Shown: positions 30,079 through 41,325, numbered from the stretch's first letter. The stretch is DNA of 64,000 nucleotides from Serripes groenlandicus (GCA_031761405.1 JASEVX010000007.1:59231803-59295802); one strand, 5' to 3'. Numbers and translations are program-made. Notes: generated by a model from the letters alone, not told the origin.

Positions 30079-30513
30079 GATTGTAAAAAAATCAGCGAAT
30101 GAATGTCACTGTGCTCCTTTTTGCCATTAAAAATCTACAGCTTTCACTATTTCCTTTCTCTGTAGAGTTACAGTTATACTGCTAACGTGTAGATAGTAGC
30201 ATTACAAGTATATCATTTCTGTTTTGTTGAAAAGATGAAGCTCATTTATCCAGCTGAAGGCATCGCTATTTTAAAATTTCAGAAATTCTTCTATCTACAT
30301 TCTTTTTCCTGCAATAATAAATAATCATTTGACTGTTTAACTGATGTGATGATACCCAAGAATTGAAACAATTATCTCATGATCCATTATTGCAGCAATT
30401 GCTTGACAAAGAATAAAAGAGAAACAACACAAGCTTTAAATGCAGTATTTCAATCATACCAAAACATTGCCCAGAGGTCTAGATAAGGAATAGTAAACTG
30501 TTGTTTACCCAAC

Positions 30514-30818
30514 GGTATCCCTCTTATGACTCAACCAAACCCTTGTGAGTACCAACAAGGGCCACAACATAGGGTTTGAGGGTCATTAAAGGATTTGGGG
30601 ATGTGAAATACTCTTCTTATTTAGAGCTCTGATTATTTCACTAACATGGTGTATCATTCTTTATACAGTGGACTCGCTATTACTCTAGATTAGTATTTCA
30701 CATCCCCAAATCCTTATTTGACCCTCAATCCATATGTTGTGGGTACTCAAAAGAATCAGTGAGATGATTCTTTTGACTACCCACAACATAGGGATTACTG
30801 GAGTCATAAGAGAGATAT
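30514..30818. mobile_element. 305-bp foldback element
   Basis: A long imperfect inverted repeat. The outer arms are GGTATCCCTCTTATGACTC and GAGTCATAAGAGAGATAT, and the inner arms are GGATTTGGGGATGTGAAATA (30591) and its complement (30692-30713). A second small palindrome (AAAAGAATCAGTGAGATGAT and onward) lies in the right arm. No coding capacity. The left duplicate (26515-26712) is cut by the gap within this structure. Confidence 0.75.
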
Positions 30819-31684
30819 GCACAAGGGAAAAGACCAGTTCACTCCTTGTTAACTAGTCCTCTTGACTTATAGTAATACATGCATGCTAAGTATGAAGACA
30901 GAGTCGGAGATAAAACCATAACAAGAAATCAGCACAGCAATAGCTCTGATAGGCACTTGCTTGTATGCTGATAGGCTGTTTACTCAAGTGTAGAACTGTC
31001 CCATGAAATGGTTTGAGTTTAACGATATACATGTATTAGAATTTTCACATATTTCAGTTAACACAAGTTCAATATATAATGATGGTGATAAGCAGGAGTA
31101 AACAAATCTCTTTTCCAAATCATACCAAACACTATGTTGTTGGTACTCAAAAGAATCTTCAATAATAGGAGAAAAGTTTAACTGTATTTACCTAGTTATC
31201 CCATTTACCGATGCATCTGCAGCAGATGTCTTTTGAAAAACAATGTGGCGAAAAAAAGATTTGTCTCATATGTTTTTTAAAATTATTCAATAATCGTTTT
31301 TTCATTTATAGTGGGTTTCCATATTATCATTGAGATAGTTCTCCATGATGTAACTAAAATACTGCTGTAAAGACGTTAAATGCCAATAAATAATTAATTC
31401 CTAAAGTTTCTTGTCTAGGTCAGACTTTTTATATCACCCTGTAAACAAGTTCTTACAAATCAAGATGTTCATGGCGTGACATAAATAGAACTGTGACATA
31501 AATAGAACTTAGTTACTAACTACACATGTGTGGAAAATTTACATCTGATCACATGATAATCAAAGGATTCCAACAACAGACAATGGGAACAACAGACTAG
31601 CACTCTATTCCTGGTCCGTCTTTGCTATGAAATTTTAGCTTTCAAACATTAAATCTCCTGCTTATTTAAGATTGTCACAGTGGC
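30819..31684. other. Non-coding stretch with minor repeat remnants
   Basis: A fragment at 31130-31155 (TGTTGTTGGTACTCAAAAGA) resembles part of the foldback element. ATGCATCTGCAGCAGATGTC near 31212 is a family M remnant. No gene. Confidence 0.4.
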
Positions 31685-31856
31685 TTAACCCTTTCCCACA
31701 TACAGACACCTCTGGAGCAGACAATGAACAATTTCTTGTTTTGTCACAATATATTCAACACTTTCTATTCATATATTTATAGAGATTTTCGATCTGGTTG
31801 TCTAAACATGTTCAAAGTCATCTGCTGCAGATTTATTGTAAAGTGGGAAAGGGTTA
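31685..31856 (+). mobile_element. Family M MITE, CACATA subfamily, hairpin deleted
   Basis: Both TTAA ends intact (TTAACCCTTTCCCACATACA and GTGGGAAAGGGTTAA); 172 bp long. Confidence 0.7.
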
Positions 31857-32995
31857 AATATTCAAGATTCATTTTATTTTGAAGTTTGACACATACAGCC
31901 TTCATGTATACATGTAGCAATTAGGGAACTATTTTCAACTTTCGACAGAACCCTTGATGGTCCAGCTTTGTCTCATTTTGATTGATTAGTTCGGTTCAAT
32001 ATCTGAGAAAACAACGATATATCAATGTAAGGCAAATCTCTTGACATTAAATTAGAAACTGTGCCAGACATAAATATTGCGGAAACCATCCATACATCCA
32101 TGTTGACACAAAATGGTCAGCAGTCATTTTCAGACAAACTAGCACTCCTTCTAGTTATATCTGTCCATTTCTGTTTGTTTTTATCAAGACATCATCAGAC
32201 AAACCATGCACATGCTTTGGCTGAATGTAAATAAATTGTCACACACATATAGCGGATGTAATTCATTAATAAGAAATAAACGGTTTTACTTTTTATCCAG
32301 AGATTCTCCTGATCTTGTGAACTGTAGTGTATTCAACATGTGAACAGATTCTGATGACGTACAACACAACTTTCTCAGGCTCTGACCTACTTAGCTTCTT
32401 CGAACCAATGAAACAAAGAACACGCATGCAGAATGAGTCATTCTAATTGGGAAACCCATTTCCGGTTTCACTTTGAAAGACCCAATCGGCTTCACTCGGT
32501 TATTTACGGCAATAACGTAAATTTACTTTACGGTTTTAGTATTTACTTTACGGTTTTAGTCGACATGATCCGATTGTTGTGAAAATCGCATACGGAACTT
32601 GTTTCGTAAATTTCCGTAGACACGGAACTGAGCGAATGATGCAATATCTTTCAATGTTGTGTATATATATGCATAGATCCAGGGACGTAGATATATATAT
32701 TCATGTTGCTCCAAACATTTTTTTGGGGGGGGGGGGGGGGGGGGGGGAAATTGAATGTTAGAAGAAGTAATAGAAAAAGAGAAGTGGACTCTTTCAAATT
32801 AAAAGAATCGGAAAATGAGCAATGATGAACCAGAGACAAATATTAAAACACGTGTTTATTTGTCTCTGGTTGAACTATTGAGACGGAGACGCATGTAATA
32901 ATGAATTAAAATGTCTTTGATTGAGACAAACGTAGATAAGAGGGATAAGTTACTAAATTGTATACTAAAATATCGGGTATCACTAAACGGAGTCT
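31857..32995. other. Non-coding stretch with G-run and hairpin
   Basis: No gene recognised. It contains a run of 23 G at 32725-32747 and a perfect hairpin with 15-bp arms (AACCAGAGACAAATA, 32828-32842, pairing with 32857-32871). A direct repeat of TTTACTTTACGGTTTTAGT lies at 32521-32560. Confidence 0.5.
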
Positions 32996-33090
32996 GGTAG
33001 AGTCCGGTAGAGTCTGGAGGTCATATATCCCATTATATCAATGTTTTGTTGTGTTTGTGTATTGAAATGAATAAAATAAAGTGTTAATGT
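32996..33090 (+). repeat. Dispersed repeat, inverted partner of 41733-41832
   Basis: GTAGAGTCCGGTAGAGTC, CCCATTATATCAATG and TTGAAATGAATAAAATAAAG recur in reverse complement at 41733-41832, 8.7 kb away. Similarity does not obviously extend outward. Confidence 0.6.
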
Positions 33091-33416
33091 ATCATACAAG
33101 AGTTGCTGCAAAATGCAGCAATCGGATGTTAGCACGGGAATCAGCATTTTATGGCTTAAGAAAGTGTTTACTGTTTGATTCGAAAAACACGAAACCCGCT
33201 TTCAAATATATGATATAAATATATGATAACAATAGTTTGTTAGTTAAATACGTAAAACGAACGAAAACAAAAATATCTTTTCTCAACGTGTTGACCTCGA
33301 TCTCCCAAAATTATTGTAAACATTTGTCTGCGCATGCGCGTTCTTTTTCCCCCTTAATATATTCTTAAAATCGCAAAATTTAGTACAATAACTTCGCATT
33401 TTTGAAAACATTCCCA

Positions 33417-33601
33417 TGTTCCTGTTATTAAAACCCCGGTGGTTCCCAGTGATGTTGCACACACTCCGCTCTGGTATACTGCTTGTGTTCAGTTGTTTGA
33501 CTTCGGGTCGAAGTCAAGAGAAAAGAGGGAGAAATGTAACGGGAACGAGGTATAAGTATACACATCACTTCTACAGCCTTGCTGTGGAAGCCGGCTTTTA
33601 A
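33417..33601. other. Short unassigned stretch
   Basis: A 61-codon open frame (33416-33601) has no recognisable features and runs into a 5S-like segment. I do not call it a gene. Confidence 0.25.
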
Positions 33602-33614
33602 AGCGACGTTGGTA

Positions 33615-33700
33615 GAGTGATTGACCTTTTCGTAAAGTTAAGCAACGTTCATCGCGGTAAGTGGCTGGATGGGTGACCCGCGACGGCTTAACGCCGGTAC
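33615..33700 (+). ncRNA. 5S rRNA-derived segment (pseudogene or SINE3-type head)
   Basis: AAAGTTAAGCAACGT (33634-33648) and TGGATGGGTGACC (33666-33678) match, in order and close to the normal spacing, the box A and box C promoter elements of 5S rRNA. Flanking 5S sequence is poorly kept, so it is not a functional 5S gene. A 5S-derived SINE head is the likeliest explanation. Confidence 0.55.
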
Positions 33701-33743
33701 ACGTTACTCTATGGTTTAAATTTACATTTTAATTATAAAAAAA

Positions 33744-36235
33744 ACAAGTAATACTGTGTTAGCTAAAGCAAAAACAAAAAGTCACCCACTGCCATTTGTT
33801 TTGAAACGGTGGCCATTTTAAAACTTAAATTCAAGGGAAACTTGAATTCAAGAAATGACGGCCATTTTGAAAAATAATAAGTTGGATGCACCCCTTTGAG
33901 TGAGTATCTATTCATGTGTGAAGTTTGATAGAGATCGGACCATCGAAACATAAAAATCAAGAAATGGTGGCCATTTTAAAACGGCGGCCATTTTGAAAAA
34001 AAAAAAAATGGGTGCACCACTTTGAGTGAGTATCTATGCGTGTGTGAAGTTTGATAGAGATCACACCATCGATGTCTGAGAAATCGCGAGGAAACTTGAA
34101 ATCACGAATTGGTGGCCATTTTGAAACGGCGGCCATTTTGAAAAAAAAAAATGTTGGATGCACCCCTTTGAGTGAGTATCTATTCATGTGTGAAGTTTGA
34201 TAGAGATCGGACCATCAAAACTTAAAATCTAGAAATGGCGGCCATTTTGAAACGGCGGCCATTTTGAAAAAAAAAAAGCTAGATGCACCACTTTGAGTGA
34301 GTATCTATGTATGTGTGAAGTTTGATAGAGATCGCACCATCGATATCCGAGATCGCACCATCGATGTCTGAGAAATCGCGCGGAAACTTGAAATCACGAA
34401 ATGGTGGCCATTTTGAAACGGCGGCCATTTTGAAAAAAAAAAAAGTTGGATGCACCCCTTTGAGTGAGTATCTATTCATGTGTGAAGTTTTATAGAGATC
34501 GGACCATCAAAACTTAAAATCTAGAAATGGCGGCCATTTTGAAACGGCGGCCATTTTGAAAAAAAAAAAAGCTAGATGCACCACTTTGAGTGCGTATCTA
34601 TGTATGTGTGAAGTTTGATAGAGATCGCACCATCGATGTCCGAGAAAACTGACGGACAAGTTCAGGACTAAGAAAAAAAAAAAAAAAAATAATAACAAGT
34701 AATACTGTGTTAGCTAAAGCAAAAACAAAAAGTCACCCACTGCCATTTGTTTTGAAACGGTGGCCATTTTAAAACTTAAATTCAAGGAAAACTTGAATTC
34801 AAGAAATGGCGGCCATTTTGAGAAAAAAAAAGTTGGATGCACCCCTTTGAGTGTGTATCTATTCATGTGTGAAGTTTGATAGAGATCGCACCATCGAAAC
34901 ATAAAATCAAGAAATGGTAGCCATTTTAAAACGGCGGCCATTTTGAAAAAAAAAAAAAGTTGGGTGCACCACTTTGAGTGAGTATCTATGTGTGTGTGAA
35001 GTTTGATAGAGATCGCACCTTCGATGTCTGAGAAATCGCGCGGAAACTTGAAATCACGCCATTTTGAAAAAAAAAAAAAGTTGGATGCACCCCTTTGAGT
35101 GAGTATCTATTCATGTGTGAAGTTTGAAACTTATATTCAAGGGAAACTTGAATTCAAGAAATGACGGCCATTTTGAAACTTATATTCAAGGGAAACTTGA
35201 ATTCAAGAAATGGCAGCCATTTTGAGAAAAAAAAAATGTTGGATGCACCCCTTTGAGTGTGTATCTATTCATGTGTGAAGTTTGATAGAGATCGCACCTT
35301 CGAAACATAAAATCAAGAAATGGTGGCCATTTTAAAACGGCGGCCATTTTGAAAAAAAAAAAGTTGGGTGCACCACTTTGAGTGAGTATCTATGTGTGTG
35401 TGAAGTTTGATAGAGATCGCACCATCGATGTCTGAGAAATCGCGCAGAAACTTGAAATCACGAAATGGTGGCCATTTTGAAACGGCGGCCATTTTGAAAA
35501 AAAAAAAAGTTGGATGCACCCCTTTGAGTGAGTATCTATTCATGTGTGAAGTTTTATAGAGATCGGACCATCAAAACTTAAAATCTAGAAATGGCGGCCA
35601 TTTTGAAACGGCGGCCATTTTGAAAAAAAAAAAAGCTAGATGCACCACTTTGAGTGCGTATCTATGTATGTGTGAAGTTTGATAGAGATCGCACCATCGA
35701 TGTCCGAGAAAACTGGCGGACAAGTTCAGGACTAAGAAAAACAAAAAAATAATAATAACAAGTAATACTGTGTTAGCTAAAGCAAAAACAAAAAGTCACC
35801 CACTGCCATTTGTTTTGAAACGGTGGCCATTTTAAAACTTAAATTCAAGGAAAACTTGAATTCAAGAAATGGCGGCCATTTTGAGAAAAAAAAAAGTTGG
35901 ATGCACCCCTTTGAGTGTGTATCTATTTATGTGCGAAGTTTGATAGAGATCGCACCATCGAAACATAAAATCAAGAAATGGTGGCCATTTTAAAACGGCG
36001 GCCATTTTGAAAAAAAAAAAAGTTGGGTGCACCACTTTGAGTGAGTATCTATGTGTGTGTGAAGTTTGATAGAGATCGCACCATCGATGTCTGAGAAATC
36101 GCGCGGAAACTTGAAATCACGAAATGGTGGCCATTTTGAAACGGCGGCCATTTTGAAAAAAAAAAAGTTGGATGCACCCCTTTGAGTGAGTATCTATTCA
36201 TGTGTGAAGTTTTATAGAGATCGGACCATCAAAAC
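33744..36235. repeat. Tandem array with GGCGGCCATTTTG units
   Basis: Half-units of about 126 and 146 bp alternate, each with AAATGG(C/T)GGCCATTTTGAA, an A-run, ATGCACC(C/A)CTTTGAGTG and GAAGTTTGATAGAGATCG. They build larger blocks of roughly 1 kb that begin ACAAGTAATACTGTGTTAGC (33744, about 34694, about 35757) and end CAAGTTCAGGACTAAG. The array continues at 40856 after a large insertion. Open frames here are repeat products. Confidence 0.9.
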
Positions 36236-36654
36236 TTAATAGCTATTCTCTGTAAGCATTTAAACTTTTTCGGCACGCATAGTCACGGATATTGCTTAAA
36301 CTTATTCCACATGTTGCCATCAGTGAACTATTCAGAACAATAGTATTAGAAATTCCAAATATTGCCCTGTTGCCATGGAAACAGTGTGCAAAGTTGAGTT
36401 TTTGAAGAAAAACGCAATATTTACCACTTATTTAAAAAAAAATGCAGCCATCTCCAATTAAGTGAATTATATAAATAGATAGATGAACATTTGCTTAATC
36501 AAACGCAAGAAAAAAGCTACGGGGAACATATGATCGTTTTTGCATAAATAAGATTTTAAAATACCTCATCACCCAAAAATACAAATTACCTCCCTTAGTT
36601 ATTTAGAAAAATAAAAAAACATGAATTACCTCCCTTGGAATTTTAGATTTTTGT

Positions 36655-36895
36655 TTTATCGGGGTTTTGAGCCGTTTTAACATTATTTCAGTAATATCAC
36701 AGCATCAATTCACTTGTTTGTGATCCCTGGGCAAACAAACCAGTACTATGCAAGGAAATGTACCTTGCCCAAGGGTACTCCACCATAATTGGTGCGGAGC
36801 ACTTTTTGATCGAACCTGTGACTCTAGGTTCATAATCACTGACGCTGAACATTCGAACCTACATGAACAGATAATTATCAGATGTATAACCAAGG
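36655..36895 (-). mobile_element. Family B SINE
   Basis: Minus-strand SINE with GTTTTAACATTATTTCAGTA tail landmark and a tRNA-like end near GATCGAACCTGTGACTC. Lies inside the TTAA-flanked element. Confidence 0.55.
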
Positions 36896-36910
36896 ACTTT
36901 CCTAATACCA

Positions 36911-36968
36911 TTTGTCAAAATATGGTCAAAGTCGTCTGCTGCATAATTGTCGTATGAGGGAAAGGGTT
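36911..36968 (+). mobile_element. Family M MITE, terminal fragment
   Basis: GTCAAAGTCGTCTGCTGCAT followed by GTATGAGGGAAAGGGTTAA; only the last 60 bp are present. Confidence 0.6.
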
Positions 36969-37269
36969 AAACCCTTCAATTTTTTTGCATACTTTTGCTG
37001 TACCTGTACCTGTTTTTATTGGCTAAAAACGAATGCTTTTTTTCCAATAGTATTTCATAAATAAGTTGTCTATCGGGGTTTATGATAGTGTATTCGTGTT
37101 TTTTCTTAAAAATATATTATACATTAATACAAATAATGATGAACATTACTTTCACGTATAAAATGCGTCGCCCAACTTTACATGTAAAATAATATACTTC
37201 TTTATTTGAATCATAACAACTAATGATAACACTTTGTTTGAAGATTACAATTTTCCATGTTTTATATCA

Positions 37270-38084
37270 CTAACTAATCCTTCTATTTTGATTTTTAGCT
37301 CGTCTGATTTTTTTGTTATCACTAACTAATCCTTCTATTTTGATTTTCAGCTCGTCTGATTTTTTGGGGAAAAAAAGACGAGCTATTGTCGTCACTTGGT
37401 CGTCGTAGTCGTCTTCGTCGTCGTCGTCGGCGGCGTTGGTTAAGTTTTGCGTTTAGGTCTAGGTCACTTACATGAAAACTATCAAACCTAACACTTTGAA
37501 ACTTGGAAAACTTGTTCATCTAATACTCTTCTTCACATTGTATGCTGAAGATGCTAAGTGTAGCCTTTTTTGGGGTAAAAAACATAATTTTTGATGTATT
37601 TTTGTCGATTTTGAGAATTGGACATAGTTGGTTAAGTTTTACGTTTAGGTTACTTACATGGAAACTATCAAACCTAATTCTTTGAAACTTGTTCGTCTAA
37701 TACCTTTCTTCACATTGTATGCTAAAGATGCTGAGTGTTGTCTGTTTTTTTATGTAAAAAACATAAATTTTGATGAATTTTGGTTGATTTTGAGAATTGG
37801 CGGTGTTGGTTATTTTTTGCGTTTAGGTCACTTACATGGAAACTATCAAACCTATTACTTTAAAATAAGGAAAACTTGTGCATCTAATAACCTTCTTCAC
37901 ATTGAATGATAAAGAGGCTGAGCGGGCCTGTTTTGTAAATGTTGATGTATTTTGGTTATTTATGAGAATTCAACATAGTTTTGATGTATTTCAAACGTAT
38001 TATGAATATCTTCAATCAGATTGTGTTTTTGGGGTCAAGGTCACTGTTACAAAAAATAGAGGCACTGTTCCCCATAGCTTTTTT
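37270..38084. repeat. Repeat blocks with CGTCGTCGTCGTCGGCG stretch
   Basis: A short duplication (AACTAATCCTTCTATTTTGA at 37275 and 37326), a CGT/CGG trinucleotide stretch near 37400-37435, then three roughly 170-bp relatives with GCGTTTAGGT(C)ACTTACATGG and CTATCAAACCTA(A/T)T. No gene. Confidence 0.55.
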
Positions 38085-39620
38085 AGATCACCTGAGCCGA
38101 AGGCTCAAGGTGAGCTATTCTGATCACTTTTTGCCCGTCGTCCGGCGTCCGTCCGGCGTTAACTTTTAGCTTTAAACATCATCTCCTCCCAAACTCCAAG
38201 GACAATTTCCGTGAAACATCACAGGACTGTTCCTCTGGTTGACCTCTTTCAAAATTGTTCAAAGATTTAAATTCCATTGAGAACTTTGGTTGCTGCGGCA
38301 TCAGAAAAGGGACAAAATGTCCAAACTTTAAAAATCTTCTCCTCCGAATTTGCTTGTCAGATTCAAATATAATTTTGTAGAAATGTTCCTTGGGTGACCC
38401 TCTATGAAAATTGTTCAAGCCATACTGATTGGGCGAAAAACATGGCAGTCAGGCGGCATAAAAAAAGGGGCAAAATGACAAAATTTGAAAATTCCATTTT
38501 TATGAAAGTGCTTGTCTGATTTTAAGAAAATATAATACGAATCTTACTGTAATGATCCTCTATTTAATTTTTTTAAGCCGTTTTGATTGGTTACACAATC
38601 ATAGCAACCAGGCGTCATCACAAATGGGGTAAATTGAACTTTTAGCTACAAATGACAACCAACTCCTACCATTCCAATAGACCAATTTCCACAAAACATC
38701 ACAGGAATGTTCCTTTGGTGGTCTTCTTTCAAAATTGTTCAAAAATTAAAATTCCAATGAGAACTTTGGTTGCTGCGGCATCAGAAAGGGGACAAAATGT
38801 CCAAACTTTAAAAATCTTCTCCTCCGAATCTGCTTGTCAGATTCAAATATAATTTGGTAGAAATGTTCCTTGGGTGACCCTCTATGAAAATTGTTCAAGC
38901 CATACTGATTGGTCGAAAAACATGGCAGTCAGGCGGCATCAGAAAAGGGGTAAAATTACAAAATTTGAAAATTCCATTTTTATGAAAGTGTTTGTCTGAT
39001 TTTAAGAAAATATAATACGAATCTTACTGTAATGATCCTCTATTTAATTTGTTTAAGCCGTTTTGATTGGTTACACAATCATATCAACCAGGCGTCATCA
39101 CAAAAGGGGTAAATTGAACTTTTATCTACAAATGACAACCAACTCCTACCATTCCAATAGACCAATTTCCACAAAACATCACAAGAATGTTCCGTTCCTT
39201 TGGTGGTCCTCTTTCAAATTTGTTCAAAGATTTAAATTCCATTGATAACTTTGGTTGCTGCGGCATCAGAAAGTGAGAAAAATACCCAAATTTTAAAATC
39301 CTTTTCCTCCATAATCTACTTGTGCGATTAAGTGACCCTCTAAATAAACTGTTGAAGCCATATTGATTTCGTTGAAAAGTAGGGCAGCAAGGCGGCATCA
39401 GGAAAGGTGCAAAATGACAAAAACTTTATAATTCCATTCTTATTAAAGTTCTTGTTAGATTTCAAGATATAAATGGCCTTTACTGATAAGCTGTTTCTTG
39501 AGAAGTGTCCACTCCTTTAATTGCAGTTTCATTTGCACTCCCTGATAAAATTTTCCCAGATATTTGCTACTAATTTACTATCAATTAGGTGATCGATTTA
39601 GGGCCATCTTGGCCCTCTTG
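38085..39620 (-). mobile_element. Family C element (GGGCCAT head, GGTGAGCT hairpin tail), reverse copy
   Basis: Inserted into CCCCATAGCTTTTTTTCATT, which is uninterrupted at 39985 and about 40362, so both edges can be placed. On the minus strand it starts CAAGAGGGCCAAGATGGCCC and ends with a hairpin closing in AGGTGATCT. The interior has a 479-bp tandem duplication (AACTTTTAGCT at about 38160, 38637, 39116). No coding capacity. Confidence 0.75.
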
Positions 39621-40640
39621 TTTCATTTCTTGTGAGAAGAGATGTTGATCTTCATGCATTCATTGTTCATTTGTATTCATATGGCCGCATTAAATTTTTA
39701 TAACCATTCAAAAAACGGCAAAAAAGTGTTCTTTTTCCCCGTAAAAAACACCATTTGCAAAAAAGGGTTTGGGACCACATTTAACAATTTGATAATCAAT
39801 TGTTTTCTACTTAATTTCCTTCATCAAATGATGACTTTTGGTAGAAAATATGATCCATTTTGTTTAACCCACATGCTGGCAATATTTAAATAAACATTAA
39901 ACAAAATTATTTTTTTTTTTTTTTTTTTGAATTTTTAAATGATACATTTTGTATCCATGGTAACTAATTTTAGAGGCACTGTTCCCCATAGCTTTTTTTC
40001 ATTTCTTGTGAGAAGAGATGTTGACCTTCATGCATCCAATGTTCATTTGTATTCATATGAACGCATTAAATTTTTATAACCATTCAAAAAATGGCAAAAA
40101 AGTGTTCTTTTCCCCCGTAAAAAACACCATTTCAAAGAAGGGTTTGGGACCACATTTAACAATTTGATAATCAATTGTTTTCTACTTAATTTCCCTCATC
40201 AAATGATGACTTTTGGTAGAAAATATGATCCATTTTGTTTAACCCACATGCTGGCAATATTTAAATAAACATTAAACAAAATTATTATTTTTTTTTTTTT
40301 TTTGAATTTTAAAATGATACATTTTGTATCCATGGTAACTAATTTTAGAGGCACTGTTCCCCATAGCTTTTTTTCATTTCTTGTGAGAAGAGATGTTGAC
40401 CTTCATGTATCCATTGTTCATTTGTATTCATATGAACGCATTAAATTTTTATAACCATTCAAAAAATGGCAAAAAAGTGTTCTTTTTTCCCGTAAAAAAC
40501 ACCATTTGCAAAGAAGGGTTTGGGACCACATTTAACAATTTGATAATTAATTGTTTTCTACTTAATTTCCTTCATCAAATGATGACTTTTGGCAGAAAAT
40601 ATGAACTTTTGCATATATATCTTCATTTATGCTAAAAACT
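39621..40640. repeat. Tandem repeat, about 375-bp period
   Basis: Three units starting at TTTCATTTCTTGTGAGAAGA (39621, 39997, 40372), each ending with an A/T run, ATCCATGGTAACTAATTTTA and GGCACTGTTCCCCATAGC. The units are nearly identical, so recent amplification is likely. Confidence 0.85.
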
Positions 40641-40855
40641 GATTGGAAAATTTAGTGGATTTCCCATTGAAATCAGTCCTATAAAAAACGAGAGCCGGTT
40701 GCTATGGCAACCAAAGTCCATAGCAAAGTTTTTTTTGCCATTTTCCATTTCTTTCATCAAGTTGAGAAAATGTGTGAAGTTTGAACAAAATCCGTGACCA
40801 TGCGTGCCACACTCCCTATATGAGAGTGCAAATGCTTACAGAGAATGGCTATTAA

Positions 40856-40925
40856 AATCTAGAAATGGCGGCCATTTTGAAACGGCGGCCATTTTGAAAA
40901 AAAAAAAAGTTCAAGGACTAAGAAA
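40856..40925. repeat. GGCGGCCATTTTG array, end part
   Basis: The array resumes after the insert with AATGGCGGCCATTTTGAAAC and ends AAGGACTAAGAAAAACAAAA. Confidence 0.8.
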
Positions 40926-40939
40926 AACAAAAAAATAAT

Positions 40940-41325
40940 AAGAAGAAACTGAACAAAAACAATAAGTCCCCCAAACTCCGTTTGGGTGACTTAATAATAA
41001 TAATAAGATGAATAATATGAAAAAGAAACTGAACAAAAACAATAAGTCCCCCAAACTCCGTTTGGGTGACTTAATAATAATAATAAGAAACTGAACAAAA
41101 ACAATAAGTCCCCCAAACTCCGTTTGGGTGACTTAATAATAATAAGAAACTGAACAAAAACAATAAGTCCCCCAAACTCCGTTTGGGTGACTTAATAAGA
41201 AGTATAAGAAACAGAGCAAAAACACTCCGTTTGGGTGACTTAATAATAATAATAAAAAGTATAAGAAACTGAGCAAAAACAATAAGTCCCCAAAACTCCG
41301 TTTGGGTGACTTAATAATACTCGCA
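40940..41325. repeat. Tandem hairpin units
   Basis: Six units. Five read AATAAGTCCCC(C/A)AAACTCC then GTTTGGGTGACTTAATAA; the fifth has lost its left arm. AAGTC..CAAAC and GTTTGGGTGACTT form a short hairpin in each. Spacers are (TAA)n of varying length. Confidence 0.8.

Larger units (their letters stand above)
28902..30711. repeat. 1,810-bp segment duplicated at 24903-26712 (right copy)
   Basis: Right-hand copy of the duplicated segment. Unlike the left copy, it continues without a break past 30711, so the foldback element at its right edge can be read through. Confidence 0.85.
36240..40851. mobile_element. 4.6-kb TTAA-flanked inverted-repeat element
   Basis: TTAA at 36236-36239 and 40852-40855 flanks the insert. 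Removing it restores AAAACTTAAAATCTAGAAAT, which is present uninterrupted at about 34212, 34511 and 35574. Ends are TAGCTATTCTCTGTAAGCAT and the inverted TAGCCATTCTCTGTAAGCAT. A second inverted block, GGCACGCAT(A/G)GTCACGGAT, lies about 30-45 bp inside each end. No transposase frame is visible, so the element is non-autonomous or its contents have been replaced by nested repeats (SINE, MITE end, tandem blocks). The superfamily is unknown; the TTAA target is shared with piggyBac and some others. Confidence 0.8.

Noticed and set aside
33763..35543. Several 60-76 codon minus-strand frames (MNRYSLKGVHPTFFFFKMAA type)
   Set aside because: They repeat with the tandem array units and contain phenylalanine/lysine runs from A-tracts, so they are repeat artefacts.
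37378..37440. Poly-arginine-like frame from CGTCGTCGTCG
   Set aside because: Trinucleotide repeat inside non-coding repeat DNA.
40940..41325. Possible CRISPR-like array
   Set aside because: The units are hairpins with simple (TAA)n spacers, and the genome is eukaryotic. Unique spacers are absent.
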